A stretch of DNA of 64,000 bases from Cryptomeria japonica (GCF_030272615.1 NC_081414.1:823419896-823483895); one strand, 5' to 3'. Counted from the first letter of the stretch, positions 11,521 to 23,687 are shown. Notes: a model not told the origin generated them from the letters alone. A program made the numbers and translations.

Positions 11521-12947
11521 GACCCCTTAGGTGTCGTTAAGGATCATATTGTGTCTTAACGGGTCATATGGTGTGTTATGACCCCTTAAGACACCATATG
11601 ACCCCTTCGGACACCATACGACACATAATGACACCATATGGTGTCCTAAGGGGTCATAGAGTGTCCTAAGGGGTCATATGACACCATATGACCCCTTAGG
11701 ACATAATGTGAACCCCAACGACACGTAAGGGGTTATATTGTGTCCTAAGGTGTCATAGGACACTATATGACCTGTTAGGACACCAGATGACCCATTAGGA
11801 CACCATATGACCCATAATGACACTATATGGTGTTCTAAGGGGTCACATGGTGTCCTAAGGGATCATCTGGTGTCCTAGGACCCCTTGGGAGACCATATGA
11901 CCCCTTAGGACACAATATGGTGTTGTTATGGGTCGTATGGTGTTGTAAGGGGTCATATAGTATTCTATGACCCCTTAGAACACCATATGACCCCTTAGGA
12001 AACAATATGGTGTCATTATGGGTCGTATGGTGTCCTAAGGGGTCATATGGTGTCCTATGACCCTTTCGGACACAATATGGTGTCGTTATGGGTCGTATGG
12101 TGTCCTAAGGGGTCATATGGTGTCCTATGGGGCCATAGGACACCATGTGACCCCTTAGGTGTCATTACGAATCATATTGTGTCTTAATGGGTCATATGAT
12201 GTGTTATGACCCCTTAAGACACCATATGACCCCTTAGGACACCATACGACACATAATGACACCATATGGTATTCTAAGGGGTCATATAGTGTCCTAAGGG
12301 GTCATAGAACACCATATGACCCATTAGGACATAATGTGAATCCTAGAGACACGAATGGGGTTATATGGTATCCTAAGGGGTCATACGACACTATATGACA
12401 TGTTAGGACACCATATGACCCCTTAGGACACAATATGACCCATAACGACACTATATGGTGTTCTAAGGGGTCACATGGTGTCATAAGGGGTCATATGGTG
12501 TCCTATGACCCCTTAGGACACCATATGACCCCTTAGGATACAATATGGTGTTGTTATGGGTCATATGGTGGCCTATGGGGTCATAGGACACCATATGAAC
12601 CCTTAGGTATCATTAGGGATCATATTATGTCTTAACGGGTCATATGGTGTGTTATGAACCCTTAAGACACAATATGACCCCTTAGGACACCTTATGTTGT
12701 CATTATGGGTCATATGGTGTCCTATGGGATCATAAGACACCTAATGACCACTTAGGATACCATACAACCTATAATGACACCATATTTTGTCCTAAGGGGT
12801 GATATAGTGTCCCAAGGGGTCATAGGACACCATATCACCCCTTAAGACACAATGTGAACCCTAACGAAATGTAGGGGGTTATGTGGTATCCTAAGGGGTC
12901 ATAGGAAATTATATAACTCGTTAGGATACCATATGACCCCTTAGGAT

Positions 12948-12952
12948 GCCAT
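12948..12952. other. Target-site duplication, left, of copia element in satellite
   Basis: GCCAT here against ACCAT at 20314-20318, one mismatch. Satellite units normally read ACCAT at this point, so the left copy has probably mutated. Confidence 0.65.
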
Positions 12953-14438
12953 TGATAAATCAATGATGAACGGATAGTACCAAACTGGTACTGAGAGGGG
13001 GGGTGAATCAGTACAGGCAAAAGCACACTCTTAAACTAGTTTGTCAGTAGATACTTTGCGTTAACAGACAAACAGTAAGACTAGTCCTAAAATAGAGTAG
13101 AACCGGCAAGACCCAGAATAACAAAGACAAGCATAAACTGGTTGACACGTATCTTCTCATACTATTTAACACTTCATTTCCATTTCACCCTAATGCATGA
13201 ATAAGTAATCTACCATCAAAGATATACATATAAGCAACTAGATCAACATGATTCACTACTTGAAAGAAAACAACATAGCATCACATGAAGAAGACAACAC
13301 ACATGACACACTCATTTTTCACGTGGAAACCCAACTGGTAAAAACAATGGTGGGGAAGAATACCCACAAGCTTGTTTTTGAACTCTTTAGAAGTCTACTC
13401 TATAGGAGCCTTGTCTGGTTAAAGACTGATACAATAGGTTCTATTAGGAACCAATCCTGTTAGGGATCACCCAGTTAAGGGATGGCTAGAATACCTAGTT
13501 AAGGGTTAAACCCTGTTAAAGGCTACCTTGTTAGAGGATTTCAAGAACTCAATGGTTTTGAATCACCATGTTAAAGGATTTATAGCAAGCTAGTTAAAGC
13601 TACCCTGTTAAGGGATTTCTGAACTGTTGAATTGGTTAGAGATCAAGAGGTATTACAATGATCTGTTAACAACACTCAATGCTAATGCAGATCCACTTAA
13701 GCTCCTCTTCACCTTCTGTACTTACACTCTGCAGGTAACACTTCTCTCCTCTGGTCTGGCAAGAATCACGTATCCCTTGTCATGGATATACACACACAAC
13801 TTTTGCCAACAACCTCAAAAAGAGACACAACATCGACCTTATAGGAAAATAGATAGGTTGATAGTGTAAACCCTAAACCCTGAACCTGTTAGGTTAAGGA
13901 ATTCAAATAGTTCAATCCTGACCATTGAGCATACTACATTAAATGCAACAATTCTTGATCCAATCTCAAGACTTTCTCCATCATCCATTTTACACTGATT
14001 TCATGGCGGCTGATAACCCATCACACATTATCACCGTTTACAGACTTCACACATTCCTGAGGTAGATAGGAACAATCTCCTTCATGCAAGATCCTTCACG
14101 CGCACAAGGCTTGCATGGCAACACAATCTATTCTTCGTTACCATGTTAACTCATCACACAAAGTCACTGGTTGAGCCACACAGGCTTGAAGCACTTCAAC
14201 TAGAAACCCTGAAGTGGAAACTTCCAACCGGTAGTCATTTAATGCTTCCATGTGCCAGTTCCCGTAACTATATGCATGTTCACCTTGAACAAACATACCA
14301 CTTCACTTTGGCACAAATGCTGGTTCACAGTGTTATACCGGTTCGCACATATGCCAGTTCTCTCCTCTTCAGCATATTGACATCAATGACAACATACAAT
14401 GTCATTATCTCCTTATACCGGTTCACATAATGCCAACA
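12953..14438 (-). repeat. Copia 3' LTR
   Basis: Starts TGATAAATCAATGATGAACG and ends AATGCCAACA on the plus strand. Pairs over its whole length with 18827-20313. Confidence 0.9.
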
Positions 14439-14454
14439 ATCTCCCTGTTTGGCA
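14439..14454 (-). promoter_or_regulatory. Polypurine tract
   Basis: The minus strand reads TGCCAAACAGGGAGAT immediately before the LTR. The tract is interrupted by pyrimidines (CC and a later C), unlike the cleaner tract at 40738. Confidence 0.6.
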
Positions 14455-14681
14455 TTGATGGCAATATACAAAGATATCTCTTCACTTCACATCTTCTCCC
14501 CCAATTTCTGCTGATATCTTCTCCACTTCACATCTTCTCCCCCTTTGACAACAATGCCAAAGTGGAGGCACAAGCTTCCTTGTTCTATTATGTTGCTCCC
14601 CCTGGGGAGTAGCATCCTTCAACACATCAATCCTAAAAAAAATTGACTATGCAATACCTGACTGATGTGGAGCATATACCT

Positions 14682-15113
14682 TTAGTTTACCTCCTGAAGG
14701 GGAAACGCCCCTAATTTACCTCTTAAGTACATAAATGTAGCCTTTGGGAGAGGTTTGGTGAATATGTCTGCTAACTGCTCTTGACTGGAAACATGTTCCA
14801 GTGCAATCTCTTTGTTCTGAACCTTTTCCCTCAAGAAATGATACTTAAGCTCAAAGTGCTTGGTTGTAGAATGTAAAACCGGATTCTTGGAGATGTTAAT
14901 TGCACTAGTATTGTCACAAAATATACTTACCGGTTCAAATATAGGAACTTTGAAGCCATTTAATACATGCTTCATCCAAATTGTCTGAGTGCAGTTCATG
15001 AAAGCTGCAACATATTCTGCTTCCATTGTAGACTGAGAGATACAACTCTGCTTCTTACTCATCCATGAGACCAGTCTACCACCGAGAAAGAATACACCAC
15101 CGGTTGTGCTTTT
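14682..15113 (-). pseudogene. Copia RNase H
   Basis: Reads [19 protein letters not shown], then [15 protein letters not shown], then [12 protein letters not shown], the usual C-terminal end of copia pol. The Glu of the AEY motif and the Asp of CDN are present; the first catalytic Asp lies upstream in DADWAGNVDD (15114-15140). A TAG stop replaces the Arg of DDRKST and separates the two parts. The frame is shared with the reverse transcriptase upstream. Confidence 0.85.
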
Positions 15114-16232
15114 CTAGTCATCTACATTGCCTGCCCAATCAGCATCTGTGTAAAATTTCAAGTTGAAGTTCTTGCTATATGGATACCACAATCCATAGTC
15201 AACAGTTCTCTTTAGATACCTAAGAATTCGCTTGACTGCAACCAAGTGGGATTCTCTTGGGCTTTTCTGGAATCTTGTAGTAATGCCAACTACATGTGCA
15301 ATATCCGGTCTGCTATGCACTACATAATGCAACTTACCAATCATTGATTGGTATTCGTTCTCATCAACCAATGCTGAGTCATCTTCTTTGGATAGTTTAC
15401 AACCAATCACCATCAGAGTACCAACTAGTTTGCTATCTTCCATGCCAAAGGTCTTCAACACCTCTTTGACATACTTGGACTGAGTGATAAAGATTCCATC
15501 TTTCATCTGTTGGATCTATAGTCCAATGAAGAACTTAATCTCCCCGATGAGTGACATCTCAAACTTTTTCTCCATCTCATCTACAAACTCATGACTCATC
15601 TTGTCATCTCCACCAAAGATAATGTCATCAACAAATGCCTCACAGATCAGGATCTGATCTCCTTCAAACTTCAAGTAGATATTGCTATCTTCACTTGTTC
15701 TCTCAAATCCAATCTTCACAAGATGGGACTGCACATGTTCATACCAAGCTCTAGGTACCTGCTTTAGACCATATAAGGCTTTATGTAGCCTACATACCAT
15801 GTCACTGTCTTCAGATAGGGCAAACCCATCTGGTTGCTCTATGTACACCTCCTCTTCAAGTACACCATTTAGGAATGCAAATTTTACATCCATTTGATAT
15901 ACTTTGAAACTTTTAAAATCTGCATATGCAAGAAGCATACGAACTCCTTCCAATCTAGCTACAGGAGCAAAGGTTTCTCCATAGTCTTCTCCTTATTCTT
16001 GAGCATATCCTTTGCACACTAATCTAGCTTTGTTCCTAATCATTGTGCCATCCTCATTCAGCTTATTTCTGAAAACCCATTTGGTACCAATGATATTTTT
16101 ATGCTCCAGTTTGGGTACCAAAGACCATGTACCATTTTTCTCTATTTGGTCAAGTTCTTCCTCCATTGCCTTGATCCAATCTTCATCTTTATGTGACTTT
16201 TTGAATGATTTGGGCTCAAATTCAGAGATCAT
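15114..16232 (-). pseudogene. Copia reverse transcriptase
   Basis: In one frame from EDWIKAMEEELDQIEKNG through GTKWVFRNKLNEDG, VYQMDVKFAFLNGVLEEEVY, ALYGLKQVPRAWYE, AFVDDIIFGG and SMIGKLHYVVHSRPDIAH. The active-site Asp residues (DVK and VDD) are kept. Stops fall after GYAQE (15993) and at the Gln codon of GLQ (TAG, 15516-15518). It copies element RNA into DNA in the family; this copy cannot make the protein. Confidence 0.9.
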
Positions 16233-16448
16233 ACATGAGTTTTCTTTGACCTTTCTTCTTGTAAGGATTCTTGCATTCTTATCTCCTATGATCTGCTTAG
16301 GATCATGATTCAGCTTGACATGCCGAGGAATGGTCTTGATGGATTCCTCTTGCTTTTCTTCTTCATCCTCATCTCCATCAATATCAGCATCAACATCTAC
16401 CAGTGTAGGAACACTATTACTGGTACTTGGTTGACTGACAACCGATTC

Positions 16449-17376
16449 CTAGAAGGTTACAACCAGTTCATTTACCGCTTGCTTACTGCGAGTTTCCTCA
16501 GTTTTCTCAGAGGTTTCATCAACTCTTACATTGATGCTTTCTATGATTCTCTGAGTCCTATTATTGAAACACTTGAGAGCTTTGCTCTTGCTGAAATACC
16601 CTAGGAATATTCCCTCATCACATTTTGCATCAAATTTGCTCTGGTGCTCACTCCTCTTGATGTAACATTTGCTACCAAACACTCTAAAGTAGCTAGCCAT
16701 AGGTGTCTTACTGGTCCAATACTCATAAGGAGTTTTATCCTTACCTTTCTTGATGAGTACCCAGTTCATTGTGTAGACTACAGTGCTCACCGCTTCTCTC
16801 TAAAAGGTGTGAGCTACCTTACCTTGAATCAACATGGTTCTAGCTACTTCAACCATAGTCCAGTTATCTTTGCTAGGCCATTCTACTATGGAGTCTAGGG
16901 GGCAGATAGTTGTCTCTTGATGCCATGTTCTTCACAGTACTTGTTGAATTCATCGGAGGTGAATTCCCCTCGATCAGTTCTCAGGCACTTGATCCTTTTA
17001 CCGCTTTCCTTCTCCACTAATGCTCTGAAAGCTTTGAACTTTACAAAGGCTTTAGACTTGTCTTTCAACAATGTGACCCACATCATTCTTGAGTAGTCAT
17101 TAGTGAGAATCATGAAGTACCTATCACCCTGCACACTTCTAGTTTTCATAGGACCACACAAATCAATATGCACAAGATCAAGCAAGTTGTCAGCAGTGAA
17201 AGATTTACCTTTAAAGGTTGAGGAAGACATTTTCCCCAATTGACACTCTCTGCACAAGGTATTATCTAGTTTCCTTAGCACTAGCAACCCTCTAACTACC
17301 TTGATCTTACTAGCCTTCACAATGTTATCAAAGTTTACATGGCAGAGTCTCCTATGCCATATCTACTATCATCAAA
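16449..17376 (-). pseudogene. Copia integrase
   Basis: Begins with the HHCC zinc module (WHRRLCH, then CRECQLGKM). The core follows with HIDLCGPM and the second Asp in LRTDRG, although the usual double Gly before EF is reduced to one. The segment that should read PRTPQQNGxAER holds three stop codons within eight codons, and the catalytic Glu region is lost. The downstream part (FGSKCYIKRSEHQ, FLGYFSKSKALK) is in a different frame, so at least one indel lies between 16790 and 16895. Confidence 0.85.
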
Positions 17377-17523
17377 TTTAGCCATAAGACATGTACTTAT
17401 ATTTGCATTCAGCTGAAATAGGTTACCTTTGATCTGCATGCAAGTGGCCACCAATTCCCCATTCTTTCCTTTGATTCTGCACACTCCATTCTTGAATTCG
17501 AGAGTGAGACCACTGTCATTCAG

Positions 17524-17808
17524 CTAGGCAACACTCAAAAGATCGTGTTTGAGACCATCAACCCAATACACATTGTGATCACTACTCTTTCCATTCAGAG
17601 AGATTGACCCTCTGCCTTTGACCATACATGGTGCATCATTACAAAAGAGAACCACACCACCATCATACTCTTCCAAAGATAGAAACTTGCTCCGGTCACT
17701 AGTCATATGGTGAGAACAGCCACTATCAATGATCCACTCATTGGAATTATCAAACCAAGAGACAAGAGCCTTCTTGTCTGACACATCTTCCTTGATAGCA
17801 ACAAACAT
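17524..17808 (-). pseudogene. Copia aspartic protease
   Basis: NEWIIDSGCSHHMTSD contains the DSG catalytic triplet, followed by KGRGSISLNG and VYWVDGLKHDLLSVA. Frame differs from gag and from the integrase, so frameshifts lie on both sides. It ends at a TAG (17524-17526) where the family has Gln; the plus-strand copia at 37547 has a TAG at the same codon. Confidence 0.85.
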
Positions 17809-17929
17809 AATATCTTCATTTCTTCATCCTCTGATTCCTCATCTGTGACACCTTCATCAACTGCCACAAAATAGTTTCTTCGGTTTCCTCCTTTGAATTT
17901 CTTGAACCTTTCCGGTTTGTCCTTGTTGT

Positions 17930-18755
17930 CGCCATTAGGACAGTTTACAGCAATATGTCATATCTGGTTACAAGAAAAGCATTTCAAAGGAAGCTTACCT
18001 CTATATTTGTCAGTTCCTTTATGAATTTTCTTGGCAAGGAGAACTTCAAATGCCATCAGAATCTCCTCATCATCCATTTCTCTGCTCTATCTTGGTTCAC
18101 CACTAGTTCTAGCTTCTTTTCCTTTCTTGGATGGTATAGCAGAAGCTTTAAAAGCTGATTCAGTCTTTTGAACACTACCATCAAAACTATTTAGCTCATA
18201 GGCTGTCAACTTTGCAATGATGGAGTCTAGGGATACCTTAGTCTTGTCTATTGATCTTAGCTCCTGAATAGCAGCAACCCTTATTGCATAGATCAATAAT
18301 ATGGAGCTCAGGACTCTTCTTACCACAGTGGAATCTTCTATTTTACCACCTGCACTCTTGATATCACCAACAATAGTTTTGATTCTTACTCCATGCTATT
18401 GAATAGTCTCACCTTCAACCATCCACATGTCTTCAAACTTCTCTCTAAGGCTTTCTTCCTAAGCCTATTTTATATGCTCATCACCGCCATAGATATTTTC
18501 AAGAGTATGCCATACCTCTTTGGGATTTACCTTATCTTGGACATCAATAAACTCAATGTCAGATAAACTACTAATTAGGGCTTCCATGACTTGCCCATTC
18601 GCCCGCATCTCTCTCTTTTGGTCATTGGTGAGAGTACCAGTAGGGGCCACATAGGTCCAGTGTTGAGCACCCATGCTTCTGATGTATATCTTCATTCTGT
18701 CTTTCCATAAACTAAAATTTTCCATGTTAAAATTTGGACCTTCCCTCTTCATCAT
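17930..18755 (-). pseudogene. Copia gag
   Basis: Starts with ATG at 18755 (MMKREGPNFNMENFSLWKDR), followed by the typical LSDIEFIDVQDK and YGGDEHIK motifs, then DSIIAKLTAYELN. A CCHC knuckle near 17940-17985 reads CFSCNQI, a TGA in place of Gly, then HIAVNC. Several other stops occur around 18330-18464. Role in the family: particle protein and RNA binding. Confidence 0.8.
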
Positions 18756-18812
18756 TAGACTGGGATCTTTACCTCAAGCGGTTAAGCTTATAACATAGAG
18801 GACTTGGAGGAT

Positions 18813-18824
18813 GCTCTGATACCA
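18813..18824 (-). promoter_or_regulatory. Primer binding site
   Basis: Reverse complement TGGTATCAGAGC, two bases from the 5' LTR at 18827. Confidence 0.9.
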
Positions 18825-18826
18825 AT

Positions 18827-20313
18827 TGATAAATCAATGATGAACGGATAGTACCAAACTAGTACTGAGAGGGGGAGGGTGAATCAGTATAGGCAAAAGC
18901 ACACTCTTAAACCAGTTTGTCAGTAGATACTGTGCATTAACAGACAAACAGTAACACTGGTCCTAAAACAGAGTACAACCGGCAAGACCCAGAATAACAA
19001 AGACAAACATAAACCAGTTGACACGTATCTTCTCCTACAATTTAACACTTTATTTCCATTTCACCCTAATGCATGAACAAGTAATCTACCTTCAAAGATA
19101 TACAGATAAGCAACTAGATCAACATGATTCACTGCTTGACAGAAAACAACATAGCATCACATGAAGAAGACAACACACATGACACACTCATTTTTCACGT
19201 GGAAACCCAACTGGGAAAAACCACGGTGGGGATGAATACCCAAAAGCTTGTTTTTGAACTCTTTAGAAGTCCGCTCTGTTAGGAGCCTTGTCCAGTTAAA
19301 GACTAATACAATAGGTTTTGTTAGGAACTGATCCTATTAGGGATCACCTAGTTAAGGGATGGCTAGAATACCTAGTTAAGGGTTAAACCCTATTAAAGGC
19401 TACCTTGTTAGAGGATTTCAAGAACTCAATGGTTTTGAGTCACCCTGTTAAAGGATTTATAGCAAGTCGGTTAAAGCTACCATGTTAAGGGATTTCTCAA
19501 TTGTTGAAGTGGTTAGAGATCAACATGTATTACAATGATCTGGTAATAGCACTAAATGCCAATGCAGATTTGCTTAAGCTCCTCTTCACCTTCTACACTT
19601 ACACTCTGTAGGTAACACTTCTCTCCTCTGGTCTGGCAAGAATCACGTATCCCTTCTCATGGATACACACACACAATGTTTGCCAACAACCTCAGAAAGA
19701 GACACAACATTGACCTTAGAGGAAAATAGATAGGTCGATAGCATAAAACCTAAACCCTGAACCTGTTAGGTTAAGGAATTCAAATGGTTCAATCCTAACC
19801 ATTGAGCATACTGCATTAAATGCAACAATTCTTGATCCAATCTCAAGACTTTCTCCATCATCCATTTTCCACTATTTCATGGCGGCTGATAACCCATCAC
19901 ACGTTATCACCGTTTACAAACTTCGCACATTCCCAAGGTAGATAGGAACAATCTCCTTCATGCAATATCCTTCACGTGCACAAGCCTTATGTGGCAACAC
20001 AATCTGTTCTTTGTTACCATGTTAACTCATCACACAAAGTCACCAATTGAGCCACACAGGCTTGAAGCACTTCAACCAGAAACCCTGAAGTAAAAACTTC
20101 CAACCGTAGTCATACAATGCTTCCATGTACCGGTTCCCATAACTATATGTCAATTCACCTTGAACAAACACACCACTTCACTTTCGCACGAATGCCGGTT
20201 CATAGTGTTATACCGGTTCGCACATATGTTGGTTCTCTCCTCTTCAACATATTGACATCAATGACAACATACAATGTCATTATGTCCTTATATCGGTTCA
20301 CATAATGCCAACA
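18827..20313 (-). repeat. Copia 5' LTR
   Basis: 1,487 bp partner of 12953-14438, ending AATGCCAACA directly against the ACCAT target duplication and satellite DNA. Confidence 0.9.
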
Positions 20314-20318
20314 ACCAT

Positions 20319-21147
20319 ATGACCCATAACAACACTATATGGTGTCCTAAGGGGTCATGTAGTGTCTTATGACCCCTTAAGACACCATATGACCCATTAA
20401 GACACAATATGGTGTCGTTATGTGTTGTATGGTATCGTAAGGGGTCATATGGTGTCCTATGAATACTTAGGACACCATATGACCCCTTAGGACACAATAT
20501 GGTGTTGTTATGGGTCGTATGGTGTCCTAAGGGGTCATATAGTCTCTTATGGGGTCATATGACACCATATGACCCCTTGGGTGTCCTTAGGGATCATATT
20601 GTGTCTTAACGGGTCATATGGTGTGTTATGACCCCTTAAGACACCATATGACCCCTTAGGACACCTTATGTTGTCATTATGGGTCGTATGGTGTCTTAAG
20701 GGGTCATATGGTGTCCTAAGGGATCATCGCACATGATAAGACCATACTGACCCCATATGGTGTACTAGGGGCTCATATGGTGTCCTAAGGGGTCATAGGA
20801 CACCATCCCAACCATACTGACACCATATGGTGTACTAAGGGGTCATATGGTGTCCTAAGGGGTCATAGGACACCATATAACCCCTTAGGACACAATATGA
20901 CCCCTAACGACACCTAAGGCGTCATATGGTATCCTATGACCTATTAAGACACCATATGGTATTGTTATGGGTTGTATGATGTCCTGAGGGGTCATATGGT
21001 GTCCTATGACCACTTCGGATAGAATATGGTGTCGTTATGGGTCCTATGGTAACCTAAGAGGTCATTTGGTGTCTTATGACTCCTTAGGACACCATATGAC
21101 CCCTTAGGTGTGGTTAGGGGTCATATGGTGTCCTATGACCCCTTAGG
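20319..21147. repeat. Bidirectional 20-bp satellite, right block
   Basis: Continues the left block after the copia insertion, with the same unit and orientation flips. The marker variant recurs at 20588. Near 20736-20880 a segment with ACCATACTGA is itself duplicated. The array ends abruptly at CCTTAGGACC, after which purine-rich DNA begins. Confidence 0.9.
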
Positions 21148-21408
21148 ACCTAGAGAGAGGAGGGAGTGAGGAAGAAACTAAGGGAAAGAGGTGAGAGAGG
21201 GAATTAGATGTGTGTAAGGATGAAGAGGGAGATAGTTTGAGGGATAGGAGAATAAGGGAATTGTGAGAGCTAGAGAGGGGAGGGACAAAGAAGAGTATGT
21301 ATCTATAAGAATGAAGAGCTCGAGAAGAGGCAAGGGGACATAGAGAATATGAGATCTAGTTCATAGAGAGAGATGGAACTACGAGATGGGGGTTTCTATG
21401 TACACATT
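21148..21408. other. Purine-rich DNA, no gene seen
   Basis: GAGAGAGG-type low-complexity sequence linking the satellite to the hairpin cluster. Nothing coding. Confidence 0.6.
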
Positions 21409-21526
21409 TGGTGCTCTCCCTATTTGGCATGTGCCAAATGTGATGAATGGACTTTTCCATTTGGCACGTGCCAAATGCAAAAATCCATTCATCACATTTG
21501 GCACATGCCAAATAGGGTGAGCGCCA
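21409..21526. repeat. 118-bp near-perfect palindrome
   Basis: Two 59-base arms meet without a loop at GGCAC|GTGCC (21467/21468). Only about four mismatches by eye. Three copies of the self-complementary motif ATTTGGCAYRTGCCAAAT lie in it, one at the centre and one in each arm. Apparent open frames on both strands simply mirror each other. Confidence 0.9.
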
Positions 21527-21563
21527 TATTTGGCGTGAGCCAAATGGCCCGCATTGGGAAACA

Positions 21564-21612
21564 CCAAACCTATGGGTTGGATTTGCCTTGGGCATCCAAC
21601 CCAAAGGTTTGG
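21564..21612. repeat. Second hairpin, 19-bp arms
   Basis: CCAAACCTATGGGTTGGAT and its reverse complement (one mismatch) flank an 11-base loop. Confidence 0.8.
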
Positions 21613-22432
21613 ACGACCATTTTAGGCTAGAGACATGTTTTTATCAAAACATTGAAAATTTTGACATATTTTTTGTCATGCTCTCCGTCAGGTTTGCATG
21701 TGTTTCAATGAAGTTAAAAAAAATATCATGGCAAACTTGAGCTTCCTCTTAGCTACCCAACAACGTAATTTATTTCAAATTTTGATTTCGTTAAGTCTTT
21801 CATCTATAATTTCTTTTGTTAGTGTGTCCATTTTTTGTCAAAAACCAACATGCACTATTTTGGGTATAGATTTTTACACGTTCATCAGATTTTGAAAAAA
21901 CTTACATTTTTAGAAACTAGACTCAATTATACATAATTTAAAAAAAATAAATTAATTTTTTATTAGTTTTCAATGATTTTAGGGGGGAGCACACTCAAAT
22001 TTCTATTTTTCAGGATGTGTCCACTTCGAAAATGAGTAAAAAATCATATACTCATTAAAAAATTAGCTGAAAAATCTAGCATAAACTACAAGGTGTTAGC
22101 TAATTTCTCACTGAAGCAATTTCAAAAATTCAAAAAAAAAGTTAACATTTTAGGGGGGCCACAAAAGACGCTATGTTATGTTTTTTACATAAAAACATGA
22201 CCACTTTTTGTGGCCCACCTTTTTGAAGCCCTTAATCTCCACCATTTTCAAAAAAAATTAGTAGTTTAGAAAGTAGACTTGAAGCACTCTGACTCTTGTT
22301 CTTGTTTCATCTTCAAATTTGGAGTGTAACTATCTTCAATTTGTTGTTGAAGTTCAGACTTTGCTAATTTCAGAAAAAAAGTGGCATCTTAAGACCCCCT
22401 TTTGGTACCACAACACATACCCAATCCTGTTT
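21613..22432. other. No gene seen
   Basis: Unique-looking AT-rich sequence with A-runs. No open frame with a recognisable motif and no terminal repeats identified. Confidence 0.5.
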
Positions 22433-23117
22433 CCACCGATGATACTTTTATTTTGAATATTACTTCAATCAAGTATTTCCTTCTTTCATCGAAATACTTT
22501 ATTCAATCACTATGGTTGTTTCCTCACCAATACCTATCTGATATCCATTGGTTTTTATGTTGAAGAAACCTCGGGCTTCAGTGACCTGCTTTATTTTTTC
22601 TGCTAAAACACTTCTTCCATCAAAATCATCATGCCTTGTCAGTGAATGGATCTATTGTCTCACCAAAGCCTTTCTTTATCCTCTCTTATCATCTTCCACT
22701 GATAAGTCGCATCGGTGAAGCCATGCATATCAGAGGCATGCCTTTTAGTTTCCTCGAAGCCTATTTCCTCATTGATATCTTTTATTGATGTAGCTTCCTT
22801 TTGCTTGATCAACACTATTCTTTCGATGAGAACATTCCTTTCGATCAGTTCTTCTTATGTTGCACCGATGGTATTGTCTCCTCGAAGACCTTTTTCCATC
22901 GATGAAAACCATCTCTGCTTTCCTCGATATCTTTTCTTGATGGAATTACTATCTTTAATGAGTATTTTCTGAAGTTCATCGATGCTTCCTTTTTTCGATG
23001 GCCCTTTTATATCAATGAGACATTGTTGGGTCTCATCGATATTATTTGAACCCAGATATCTTAATAGGATGCTTTTACACCCACTTGGTGACTTATGGGC
23101 TACCATGGTATTAATGA
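22433..23117 (+). repeat. Partial copy of the ~890-bp repeat
   Basis: Contains, in order, ACTTTTATTTTGAATATTAC, GGTTGTTTCCTCACC, GTTGAAGAAACCTCG, CGATGAGAACATTCC and GGTCTCATCGATATT, matching the units at 54776-56361. Rich in TCATCGATGA-type short dyads. Short reading frames inside are not conserved between copies. Confidence 0.75.
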
Positions 23118-23621
23118 AAATGATGATTATATAACCATTTTCATTTTCTTATTCAGATTTATCCATCTTAGACTCAGATGTTTAAGTATTTCATCCTTAT
23201 ATTTGATCACTCCTAAATTTAGCTTTTTCAGTCTTGCTGCTCTGCTAAGATAATCTTTAAGACTAGAAGGACGCAATACCTTACATTAATGAGCATAGGT
23301 ATATAAATGTTCTGGCATATCTTGCTCCCACATATACGTGATCATGGATATATAGGTATTATTATTTACGTATATATTGCCTTCTTATAGGACTAACACT
23401 TACCTGGCTATCCTCATCTCTATTTTACCTTTTCGGTCCCCTATATTCTTGATGTTTTGTCTCTTGTTCTGTTCTTAAGAAGCTTTCAGGCTTTAATGTC
23501 TCTAGGTTGCTTTAACTTAGCTTCGTAATTTTGTTAAGCTATGTATATGCTATGCGTCATCCTCTTCCCTGTGTATGATCGGTCCCAACCACCTTCAGGC
23601 TTTCTAGGCCTTCCATGGTTG

Positions 23622-23687
<66 letters not shown>

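Larger units (their letters stand above)
8010..12952. repeat. Bidirectional 20-bp satellite, left block
   Basis: Made almost wholly of the unit ATATGGTGTCCTAAGGGGTC and its reverse complement, with variants such as TGTCGTTATGGGTC. Orientation flips at dyads: head-to-head at GACACCATATGGTGTC and tail-to-tail at GGTCATAGGAC or its complement. A marker variant (ATCATATTGTGTCTTAAC) recurs at about 8795, 9540, 10008, 10530, 10998, 11535, 12168 and 12612, giving irregular higher-order spacing of 440-750 bp. Short open frames here only reflect the 60-bp (three-unit) periodicity and are not genes. Units carry CATATG and CCTAAGG sites. Confidence 0.9.
12953..20313 (-). mobile_element. Full-length decayed Ty1/copia element inserted in the satellite
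   Basis: 7,361 bp with 1,486/1,487-bp LTRs, a primer binding site at 18813-18824, a polypurine tract at 14439, and gag-protease-integrase-RT-RNase H order on the minus strand, which is copia order. Satellite DNA flanks both sides, with a five-base target duplication. All genes carry nonsense codons and frameshifts. LTR identity is about 94% by eye over the first 165 bases, so the insertion is not recent. The general look is Tnt1/Tork-like; the lineage needs a tree. Confidence 0.9.

Noticed and set aside
8053-12484. Short open frames repeating KGSYGVLRGH and TPYDPLG
   Set aside because: They come from the 20-bp satellite read in any frame and on both strands; none exceeds about 80 codons, and the phase changes with every orientation flip.
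8010-12952. CRISPR-like array
   Set aside because: There are no spacers; units abut directly and occur in both orientations, and the context is eukaryotic.
21356-21630. Open frames on both strands containing AKCDEW and FGTCQM
   Set aside because: Mirror translations of the 118-bp palindrome.
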